Below, piece by piece: positions 1 through 6,347 of a DNA stretch of 11,200 nucleotides. A program made the translations under genes and the position numbers. Origin of the DNA: UBA7332 sp051648105 (GTDB taxonomy: Bacteria > Bacteroidota > Bacteroidia > Bacteroidales > UBA7332). The stretch is taken from assembly GCA_051648105.1 (NCBI GenBank), contig JBOFEN010000021.1, forward strand, positions 1 through 11,200, read 5' to 3'. Below the pieces are notes generated by a model that saw only the letters and a program-made list of their open reading frames with translations, had not been told where the DNA came from and made no database searches. The first letter of the stretch is position 1. Every line of letters starts with the position of its first letter.

Positions 1-138
1 CTAAACTTCTTTGTCAATAGAGCAACAAACGCATTTGCAGAGTCTTTTAATGCTAAAATTAAAGCTTTTAGAGCAAGCCTAAGAGGGGTTGTTGATGTAA
101 AGTTCTTCCTTTTTAGACTCACTAAGCTGTATGCTTAG
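1..138 (+). CDS. Transposase, C-terminal fragment (ISL3/ISAon1-like), cut by window edge
   Basis: An open frame enters from the left edge and stops at TAG 136-138, giving 45 residues. It contains the motif NRATNAFAESFNAKIKAFRA followed by a RGVVDVKFF segment and ends in LTKLYA. This is the usual end of ISL3-type DDE transposases common in Bacteroidetes (ISAon1-like), in which the N-x-x-x-E-S-x-N-x-x-I-K stretch forms the end of the catalytic domain. The start lies outside the window, so it is not possible to say whether the element is complete. The visible frame has no stop or frameshift. The family call rests on recognising the tail motif only. The right terminal inverted repeat should lie just after the stop, but it cannot be identified without the left end. 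Confidence 0.75.
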   Translation, partial: LNFFVNRATNAFAESFNAKIKAFRASLRGVVDVKFFLFRLTKLYA

Positions 139-721
139 TCCCCATGGTTTATCGGGTGAGCCCAAACTGCCGCTGAGCAGCCTATATCTAATCCCTAACA
201 AGATGAGGTGAAAATATGCCAATCTAGAGGGTTTAACTTGGTTTGAGCGTAAGTGTTTGTTTGTGAGTGTATTATGGGTTGGGTTGGAGCTTTGGTCATT
301 ATCGCTTTATGAAAATCACATCAAAAGTGAGCCTTTAATATAAAGCTCTTTGAGTTTTCATTAAAAACGCTGAGGGAAAAGGGTAATAAGCCTTAGGGTT
401 TTGCCCCTTTTTCCTCAGCGTTTTAATATTCAACTCACAGCGAAAAAGGTGAAAATAGTCAATGAAACTCATTTTTGCCCTATGCCAACCCCCGAAATGG
501 CTTAGATATACCTCCAAATAGGCACTATCAACAGAGCTTACACTCTGAAGGAGTAGTAAATCAGAACTAATATTTTGATATAATTTTAACCGTTGTAATA
601 TCTATTTGATATAGCCTATCGAGTTGGGTAGTAGGGCTGTGTTGATCCCGTGTATGCTAAATTTATCTAATATGACTAAAGATTGAGGTTATTAGTGTCT
701 CTGTATTGTAAAATTAATGAA
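139..721. other. Long non-coding interval with hairpin and short repeats
   Basis: No convincing coding region was seen on either strand between the transposase tail and the receptor promoter. The first few dozen bases are probably the right end of the insertion sequence. The interval holds a bulged hairpin (321-353), a strong 20-bp hairpin (364-424, listed separately), and two direct copies of TTTGATATA at 574-582 and 605-613, spaced 31 bp start to start. A 60-codon minus-strand frame (335-517) runs straight through the hairpin and has no recognisable protein features, so I do not call it a gene. Confidence 0.6.
364..424. terminator. Strong stem-loop, probable intrinsic terminator (bidirectional)
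   Basis: Positions 364-383 pair with 405-424 over 20 bases, with one G-T wobble (376/412), around a 21-nt loop. The core is GC-rich (CGCTGAGG with CCTCAGCG). The outer flank is AAAA/TTTT, so a T run follows the stem in both directions. This is the shape of a rho-independent terminator. The nearest upstream gene on the + strand ends 226 bases earlier (transposase, 138). The transcript it terminates is therefore unclear. Confidence 0.6.
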
Positions 722-752
722 ATTGATTTGAAATAATCTACCCATACTTTTG
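722..752 (+). promoter_or_regulatory. Bacteroidetes-type promoter of the receptor operon
   Basis: TACTTTTG at 745-752 matches the Bacteroidetes -7 consensus TAnnTTTG exactly. ATTG at 722-725, 19 bases upstream, is a three-of-four match to the -33 element TTTG. An exact TTTG at 727-730 is only 14 bases away, which is too close. Transcription would start near 758-760, leaving a very short A-rich leader before the ATG at 775. Confidence 0.55.
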
Positions 753-774
753 CCCATGGAAACAATATCAAAAT

Positions 775-3540
775 ATGACAATTAGATTTTACTTATTTAC
801 GCTACTCTTAGCTCTTGCATGCCTTATGGCAGAGGCTTCGCAGTTCAAAGGTACTGTTGTGGAGAGTCACACAGGGGAGGTTCTTATTGGAGCCACCCTA
901 CAGATTGTAGACACCGATAGGGGTACGATTACAGGATTGGATGGGACATTTAACTTCAAGGATCTACCTGCTGGACGCTATCAGGTGATCTGTCGCTACA
1001 TTGGCTATGAGCCACAGAGCCACACATTCACCATATCCTCTAATAGATCATCAGAGGTTTTTAAGTTTAGTTTGGTTGAGGAGAGTCATTCTCTTGAGGG
1101 AGTGGTGATAACTGCTTCTACTGACAAGACGAGTGAGGTTAGTGCAAGGATGCTTGAGCGTAACTCTTCGCGAGTGGTAAATGCTATTGGTGCAAAAGCC
1201 ATTCAAGTGTCGCCAGACTTAACAGTGGCAAATGTCTTGCAGCGCATATCGGGTGTTACTGTCGAACGTTCGGCTAGTGGAGAAGGACAATATGCCATCC
1301 TAAGGGGGATGGATAAGAGATATAACTACACCACAGTCAATGGAGTGAAGATACCAAGTCCAGACAATAAACATAGATACCTTCCATTGGATCTATTTCC
1401 ATCGGAACTTCTAGATAGGCTTGAGGTGACAAAGTCGCTCACCGCAGATCTTGAGGGTGATGCCATAGGTGGTGCGGTGAATATGGTGATGAAGAGTGCG
1501 CCAGAGGCTTTCAGGTTAGAGGCCAACCTCTCGAGTGGATACTCTATGCTCTTTGCAGATAGGGATTTCATGGGCTTCAATGCCTCAGCTCTACACAAGA
1601 GCTCGCCTTATGAGAGTAATGGAAAGGATTATATGGCTACATCGTCTGACTTTGCTAATCAGCGAGGTGACTACACAAGTAAAAGGCCTATGCCAGATCT
1701 TATTGGTGGTATTTCGGTTGGTAATCGCTTTTTTGATCGCAAACTAGGGGTGATTCTTGCCGCTAGTTATATGAATACGAACAGAGGGAGTAACTCGTCG
1801 AACTACGACCATACGGTGACGGGCGTTGAGACAACAACGACTTTGACCTCGCTTCAAGAGCGTCAGTTCTCGGAGAATATGATTCGATATGGTATTCACG
1901 CTAAGATAGACTATCGCTTGGCTCCTGGCCACACTCTCTCGTGGTACAATGCATACCTGTCGATGGACTCAAGGCAGACTCGCGACCTTAAGAAGACTAA
2001 CCTCTCAAATGGTTACAACCCTGAGCAGGGTAATGCCAATCTTGAGTTTGAGACTAGGACAAGAAGAACTCAACAGCATATTCTAAATTCGACGCTTCAG
2101 GGTTCGCATAGTTTGCTCTCAGCTAGCAAGCTCTCAATTGACTGGTCAGTGGCATACTCCAAGGCCGACAATGAGCGTCCGGATCAAGCTACCTTCTCTA
2201 TGAAGGGTGCCAGAGTGAATTTCGTGGAGACTCCTACTTATATCAATCCTCAGGAGAGACGTTGGGAGCGCAATGATGACCGTGACTTTTCGGCAAGTGT
2301 TGCCCTTGGTTATAAGTTGAAGATTGCGGATGTGCCTTTTAAGCTTCAGGCAGGTGCTCTATATAGAAACAAGGATAGAAGTAACTTCTATAACAACTAT
2401 CGCCTAGAAACGGTCAATAGTCAACCGGACTTGTGGGGGCAGGACTTTATGAACTACTCAGATATCACATGGAAGGTATATAATCCAAAGGGGAGTGTGG
2501 CTACTGCCTCAACATATAATGCCTCGGAGCAGATAGCGGCGGGTTATGCACAGCTGATATATAGCTCTAAATGGGGTGAGATTAATGGTGGTCTGCGTGC
2601 AGAGAACACGATTCAGGGTTATGAACTGATCTTTCCAGCGGGTGAACTTCGCCCAGATGGCGAACAGAGATATCTGACTCTTCTGCCTAGTATACATACA
2701 AAGTTGACGCTTCTCAAGAATAGTAACTTTAGGGCTTCTTATTATAGATCACTCAACAGACCTGGTTTCTTTGAGATTGTTCCTTACAAGATTACTAATG
2801 AGGAGTATCAAGAGCGTGGTAACCCAGACCTTAAGTCTGCTGTATCGGATAACTTTGACTTTAGATATGAGCAGTTTCCCAATGTGACGGATCAATATAT
2901 GATTGGGGTTTTCTATAAGAAGATCAAGGATCCAATTGAGTATGTCTTGCAAACGGGTGATAACCACGGTACACTATACTATGCGCCAGGCAACTTCGGA
3001 ACTGCAAACAACTTCGGTGTGGAGCTGGACGTGACTAAGTTTTTCCGATTCATAGGTTTCAAGGCCAACTATACATACACTCGTTCTGCTATTACAACGC
3101 AGAAGATGATCCGGGTGCAGGAGGGCGGTAATATGGTTCCTTCATATGTTGATCAGACTCGCCCAATGGCTGGACAATCGGAGCATGTGGCAAACCTGTC
3201 GCTGCTTCTTAAGGATACGAAGTTTGGATGGGATGCTCAGATTGCAGCTTCTTATACTGGTGATAGAATACATACTGTCTCTCAGTTTTTGAACAATGAT
3301 GTTTGGGAGCGTGGAGTGGTTCAGCTGGATGCTTCGCTTGAGAAGAGCTTTCATAAGATTGGGCTTTCGATATTCGGCAAAGCTTCAAACTTGCTTAACT
3401 CACCGCGCGAACTATATGTGAAGAATGTAAACCCAAAGAATGATGATGCGCCGATCTCTTGGTCGAGATCTAAGAGCACGCTTATTCGCCGGGATGTTTA
3501 TAACCCAAACCTCATGGTAGGGTTTAGATATAAGCTTTAA
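775..3540 (+). CDS. TonB-dependent outer-membrane receptor (921 aa)
   Basis: This is an outer-membrane 22-stranded transporter that takes up a ligand with energy from TonB-ExbB-ExbD. Residues 1-21 form a signal peptide (hydrophobic FYLFTLLLALACLMAEA, likely cut after A21). Residues 23-105 form a carboxypeptidase-regulatory-like domain, with FKGTVVESHTGEVLIGATL and a GLDGTFNFKDLPAGRY turn. A TonB-box-like VVITAS lies at about 110-115. The plug domain covers about 135-240, with LQRISGVTVER, ILRGMDKRYN, LPLDLFPSELLDRLEV and LEGDAIGGAVNM. The remainder is barrel, ending in GFRYKL. The RGM-RYN and GDAIGGAVN plug motifs resemble the TIGR01782-like receptors rather than SusC, and no SusD gene is nearby. 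The ATG at 775 suits the signal peptide and the promoter. The gene is first in a three-gene operon, with 38 bases to the next gene. The ligand is not visible in the sequence; phosphate-containing compounds are inferred from the third gene. Confidence 0.93.
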   Translation: MTIRFYLFTLLLALACLMAEASQFKGTVVESHTGEVLIGATLQIVDTDRGTITGLDGTFNFKDLPAGRYQVICRYIGYEPQSHTFTISSNRSSEVFKFSLVEESHSLEGVVITASTDKTSEVSARMLERNSSRVVNAIGAKAIQVSPDLTVANVLQRISGVTVERSASGEGQYAILRGMDKRYNYTTVNGVKIPSPDNKHRYLPLDLFPSELLDRLEVTKSLTADLEGDAIGGAVNMVMKSAPEAFRLEANLSSGYSMLFADRDFMGFNASALHKSSPYESNGKDYMATSSDFANQRGDYTSKRPMPDLIGGISVGNRFFDRKLGVILAASYMNTNRGSNSSNYDHTVTGVETTTTLTSLQERQFSENMIRYGIHAKIDYRLAPGHTLSWYNAYLSMDSRQTRDLKKTNLSNGYNPEQGNANLEFETRTRRTQQHILNSTLQGSHSLLSASKLSIDWSVAYSKADNERPDQATFSMKGARVNFVETPTYINPQERRWERNDDRDFSASVALGYKLKIADVPFKLQAGALYRNKDRSNFYNNYRLETVNSQPDLWGQDFMNYSDITWKVYNPKGSVATASTYNASEQIAAGYAQLIYSSKWGEINGGLRAENTIQGYELIFPAGELRPDGEQRYLTLLPSIHTKLTLLKNSNFRASYYRSLNRPGFFEIVPYKITNEEYQERGNPDLKSAVSDNFDFRYEQFPNVTDQYMIGVFYKKIKDPIEYVLQTGDNHGTLYYAPGNFGTANNFGVELDVTKFFRFIGFKANYTYTRSAITTQKMIRVQEGGNMVPSYVDQTRPMAGQSEHVANLSLLLKDTKFGWDAQIAASYTGDRIHTVSQFLNNDVWERGVVQLDASLEKSFHKIGLSIFGKASNLLNSPRELYVKNVNPKNDDAPISWSRSKSTLIRRDVYNPNLMVGFRYKL

Positions 3541-3578
3541 TCAGAATAATAAATAATTCACTTACTTACAAAAAGACA

Positions 3579-4838
3579 ATGAAATTCAATCAACTACTCA
3601 TTGCGGCAGCTTTTGCAGCAACGTTAACTTCTTGTGGCGACGAATCGTCAACTATCACTCCTGGTGGTTCATCTAACGAGGTATCTGGTAATGTAGAGGG
3701 TGTATGGGAGAAGGGTTCTCTTCAGATTGTGCAGAATCACCTGATTGTGCCTGAGGGTAAGAGCCTAACAATTGAAGAGGGTGTGACTATTGTGATGAAT
3801 GATACGACTATCCGTCCTGAGATAATCGTTCATGGTAATATTTACTTTAAGGGTACGGAGTCAAATCCAATTACTATCACTGTGCCTGAGGAGTTGCGTA
3901 CGGAGTCTAACAGATTTGCTCGTTTCTGGGGTGGTGTTATCGCATCGGACAAGTGTGAGGAGCTATTGGTAGAGCATACTATTTTTGAATATGCTGGAGC
4001 AATCACCACTGAGGAGTCTGCCTCTGTGAAGCAGGGTCTTTTCAAAGGGGAAGCTGGTGAGGGTGTACCTGCAATCAACTTTGTGAACCTTAATGGTCGC
4101 ATGGTGATCATGAACTCTATCTTCCGCAACCTTGGTGAGGATGGGATGTATATCGAGGGAGGAAACTCTATCGTTGCTTACAACCAGTTCTTTAGTGTTG
4201 GTCAAAGTGGTGGTGACGCCATCAACTATAAGTCAGGTACTAAAGCTGATATTTGCTACAACTTGCTTTATAGCCCAAACACAAACTCATTGAAACTATC
4301 TAACTCTGGTGACCGCCCAGTGCAGGCTCACATCAAGGGTTATAACAATACGTTGATCAACAACGGATGGAGACGTCCTGATGTGAAGGGTGGATCTATC
4401 TGGATTGAGAAGGGTGTGAAGGCTGATATCTTTAATAACCTTATCGTAAACTGCCGTTTTGGTCTTAAAACCTCAACTAAGGATCCGCAGGATGCAAGCT
4501 CTACATTTGGTAATAACTACTACTATGGTCATGAGGATGTAGCGGGTTACCAACCAAGCGAGTCTGATGGGGTATTGGGTTCAAGCAGCGATATCTTGTC
4601 TGCTGTTGTAGGTGATAACAACCCAATGTTTGCAAACTATGATCTAAGCAATAGCGTAGTTTCTACAAGCTTCAGTAGCTCATGGAACTTCATGCTTAAT
4701 TCAGGCTCTCCGGCTTTGAGTGCTGGTTCAGCTTCAGGCGTGACTCCTCACTTCTCGACAAGTGGAATCACAGTAAATGGAACTACTTACAGATCTCCAG
4801 CACCAGCAAACTATTGTGGCGCTTATGGTCAGAATTAA
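3579..4838 (+). CDS. Right-handed parallel beta-helix lipoprotein (419 aa)
   Basis: This is a predicted lipoprotein: MKFNQLLIAAAFAATLTSC is a type II signal with lipobox L-T-S-C and lipidated Cys19. The mature start C-G-D-E-S-S is acidic, which loosely fits the Bacteroidetes signal for export to the cell surface. Residues 40-100 have the pattern G-x-W followed by HLIVPEGKSLTIEEGVTI and then VHGNIYFKGTESNPITIT, typical of the N-terminal rungs of parallel beta-helix proteins. Repeating rungs with Asn ladders follow (FVNLNGRMVIMNSIFRN about 168-184, NSIVAYNQFF about 196-205, YNNTLINNG, ADIFNNLIVN), and a PANYCGAYG tail closes the protein. No catalytic residues can be assigned. Such folds occur in carbohydrate-active enzymes and in binding proteins. 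It lies 38 bases after the receptor gene and 16 bases before the phosphatase gene. A substrate-binding partner of the receptor is an inference. Confidence 0.85.
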   Translation: MKFNQLLIAAAFAATLTSCGDESSTITPGGSSNEVSGNVEGVWEKGSLQIVQNHLIVPEGKSLTIEEGVTIVMNDTTIRPEIIVHGNIYFKGTESNPITITVPEELRTESNRFARFWGGVIASDKCEELLVEHTIFEYAGAITTEESASVKQGLFKGEAGEGVPAINFVNLNGRMVIMNSIFRNLGEDGMYIEGGNSIVAYNQFFSVGQSGGDAINYKSGTKADICYNLLYSPNTNSLKLSNSGDRPVQAHIKGYNNTLINNGWRRPDVKGGSIWIEKGVKADIFNNLIVNCRFGLKTSTKDPQDASSTFGNNYYYGHEDVAGYQPSESDGVLGSSSDILSAVVGDNNPMFANYDLSNSVVSTSFSSSWNFMLNSGSPALSAGSASGVTPHFSTSGITVNGTTYRSPAPANYCGAYGQN

Positions 4839-4854
4839 TAAATAATAGGATTAG

Positions 4855-5829
4855 ATGAATTCATTTTTGAACATTAAGGTACTTTGTACTGCGGCTGCAG
4901 CTCTAATGGTGGTGGCTTGCACTCAGAAAGTATCAACAGAGAAGGAGAAACCTTTAGTTATTGACTCTCAGATTGCCTCTATTGAGGATAACTTCAACCT
5001 ATATGTCGTTTCTGATCTTGGGCGCAATGGCTATTATCTTCAGAAGCCTATAGCTCATTTGATGGGTGAAATGGCTGATGTGGTTTCGCCGGAGTATATC
5101 TTGGCAGCAGGTGATACTCACCATTTTGAGGGTGTGCGTAGTACTCAGGATCCGCTTTGGATGACTAACTACGAGACAATCTACTCTCATCCAGAGTTGA
5201 TGATTGACTGGTATGCTATATGTGGTAATCACGAATATAGGGGTAATACTCAAGCTGTTCTTGACTACTCGGCAATTAGCCGTAGATGGAATGCGCCATC
5301 TCGCTATTATACTTTTAGTTCTGAGGTGAATGACTCGACTGATCTTCGTGTGATCATGATCGACACAACGCCTCTAATGAAGAAGTATCAGAAGTCAAAA
5401 GAGAAGTATCCAGATGTGCAGTTGGCAGACAATAGTCGTCAAATTGCTTGGTTGGACAGTGTATTGCAGAGCTCAACTGAGAAGTGGAAGATAGTTGTTG
5501 GTCACCATCCTATCTATTCTCACGACAAAAAGCATGGCGGGTCTGAAGATCTGTTGGCTTTGGTTGATCCTTTGATGCAGAAATATGGTGTGAATGCTTA
5601 TCTAGCTGGGCATATCCACAACTTCCAACACATCAAACCAGAGAGCTCGAAGGTTAACTACTATGTTAACTCATCAGCGTCTCTATCGCGCCCATCAATG
5701 TCGGGCGATGGAACTAAGTTTCATAGTTCAGATGCAGGTTTCACTATCGTATCGGCAAACAGCGATAAGCTAAGTGTAATCTTTGTTAATCAAGATGGTA
5801 AATCAATTTATCGTAGTGATTTGAACTAA
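4855..5829 (+). CDS. Lipoprotein metallophosphatase, purple acid phosphatase (ACP5/TRAP)-like
   Basis: This is a calcineurin-like metallophosphoesterase predicted to hydrolyse phosphomonoesters in the envelope. A type II signal precedes Cys22 (MVVAC). Metal-ligand motifs appear in family order: SDLGRNG (Asp54), GDTHHFEGV (Asp87, His90), GNHEYRGN (Asn125, His126), GHHP (His217) and GHIHN (His253, His255). The spacing and intervening sequence (YSAISRRWNAPSRYY, IDTT, QIAWLDSVL, YGVNAYLAGHIHN) follow tartrate-resistant acid phosphatase closely, so it is closer to TRAP than to generic phosphoesterases. The oddity is that the tyrosine ligating Fe(III) in purple phosphatases (GDNFY in TRAP) is His90 here, so a purple colour would not be expected and the metal pair may differ. 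The 324-residue length suits the family. It is the last gene of the operon and is followed by a strong hairpin at 5941-5978. The true substrate is unknown. Confidence 0.88.
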   Translation: MNSFLNIKVLCTAAAALMVVACTQKVSTEKEKPLVIDSQIASIEDNFNLYVVSDLGRNGYYLQKPIAHLMGEMADVVSPEYILAAGDTHHFEGVRSTQDPLWMTNYETIYSHPELMIDWYAICGNHEYRGNTQAVLDYSAISRRWNAPSRYYTFSSEVNDSTDLRVIMIDTTPLMKKYQKSKEKYPDVQLADNSRQIAWLDSVLQSSTEKWKIVVGHHPIYSHDKKHGGSEDLLALVDPLMQKYGVNAYLAGHIHNFQHIKPESSKVNYYVNSSASLSRPSMSGDGTKFHSSDAGFTIVSANSDKLSVIFVNQDGKSIYRSDLN

Positions 5830-5858
5830 TCTCTTATATTAGATTCTAACGCTGTAGT

Positions 5859-5916
5859 ATCCGCTATTTGTGACTCTTGGGTCATGGATGGCGGATTCTA
5901 TTATTATATGGAATCC
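5859..5916 (+). other. Structured 3' untranslated segment
   Basis: ATCCGC (5859-5864) pairs with GCGGAT (5891-5896), enclosing a small TGAC/GTCA stem (5871-5874 with 5881-5884). GGATTC (5893-5898) can alternatively pair with GAATCC (5911-5916), and the two folds compete for 5893-5896. The segment lies in the roughly 110-nt stretch between the phosphatase stop codon and the terminator. No promoter box or small ORF of interest was seen. It may be only an mRNA tail. Confidence 0.3.
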
Positions 5917-5940
5917 ATTGTTTGTGGTGCTATAATAAAG

Positions 5941-5978
5941 AGATAGGGAGAAGAGTCATTGGACTCTTCTCCCTATCT
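5941..5978. terminator. Intrinsic terminator shared by the operon and the ferredoxin gene
   Basis: Positions 5941-5957 pair perfectly with 5962-5978 (17 bp) around an ATTG loop. The stem core is AGGGAGAAGAG. On the + strand it is followed by TATTCTTGCTTTT, a broken T run. It sits between the + strand phosphatase gene (stop at 5829) and the convergent ferredoxin gene (stop at 6011) and probably ends both transcripts. Confidence 0.75.
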
Positions 5979-6010
5979 TATTCTTGCTTTTATTGCTCTG
6001 CTAAAATGAA

Positions 6011-6178
6011 CTATGCAGGGCTGATTGCGCTTGTTGGACAAACATCAGCACAAGTGCCACAGTCTGTACATACGTCAGCGTCGATTTTGTAGATATCGCC
6101 CTCAGAGATTGCCTCTACTGGACACTCATCGATACATGAACCGCAAGCGATGCAGTCATCAGAAATTACGTAAGCCAT
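6011..6178 (-). CDS. Small 2[4Fe-4S] ferredoxin (55 aa)
   Basis: This is a soluble cytoplasmic low-potential electron carrier that binds two [4Fe-4S] clusters. The 55-residue product contains two complete C-x2-C-x2-C-x3-C-P motifs: Cys9, Cys12, Cys15, Cys19 (DCIACGSCIDECPVEAI) and Cys37, Cys40, Cys43, Cys47 (VCTDCGTCADVCPTSAI). It begins MAYVISDDC and ends SAISPA, which is the full length of the clostridial-type ferredoxins also common in anaerobic Bacteroidales. The ATG at 6178-6176 and the stop TAG at 6013-6011 are unambiguous. The gene is monocistronic: its own -7 box lies 39 bases upstream, and the shared terminator is downstream. Partners such as pyruvate:ferredoxin oxidoreductase are not in the window. 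It supports an anaerobic lifestyle. Confidence 0.95.
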   Translation of the reverse strand: MAYVISDDCIACGSCIDECPVEAISEGDIYKIDADVCTDCGTCADVCPTSAISPA

Positions 6179-6216
6179 TTGTAGTAAGTTTATAGATTAG
6201 TACTAATTGTGTGCGA

Positions 6217-6224
6217 CAAATATA
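6217..6224 (-). promoter_or_regulatory. -7 promoter box of the ferredoxin gene
   Basis: On the minus strand, 6224-6217 reads TATATTTG, an exact match to TAnnTTTG. It lies 39 bases before the ferredoxin ATG, giving a leader of about 33 nt. I see no clear TTTG at the -33 position. Confidence 0.5.
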
Positions 6225-6250
6225 GTGGTTTTATTTAATATCTGATGATT

Positions 6251-6283
6251 ATTGTGATTATTTTGACCAAAATATTACTTTTG
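6251..6283 (+). promoter_or_regulatory. Promoter of the PorT-like gene
   Basis: TACTTTTG at 6276-6283 is an exact -7 match and is the same octamer as in the receptor promoter. ATTG at 6251-6254, 21 bases upstream, is a weak -33 candidate. The predicted leader is about 58 nt. The promoter is divergent from the ferredoxin promoter, with the two -7 boxes about 50 bases apart. Confidence 0.5.
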
Positions 6284-6347
6284 TTACTATATAACAACCC
6301 TATGAATAATGGCTTTGTAGCTTGTTGGGCCTATAATATTGTTTAAA

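Noticed and set aside
335..517. 60-codon minus-strand frame with an ATG
   Set aside because: It translates through the 20-bp hairpin, has no domain, signal or upstream promoter box, and its composition is not protein-like.
600..774. Possible E. coli-type Pho box upstream of the receptor, expected if the operon is phosphate-regulated
   Set aside because: No tandem CTGTCAT-like repeats were found; phosphate control therefore has no direct sequence support here.
5877..6092. 71-codon plus-strand frame between the phosphatase and ferredoxin genes
   Set aside because: It crosses the terminator hairpin and runs antisense into the ferredoxin gene, which is far better supported.
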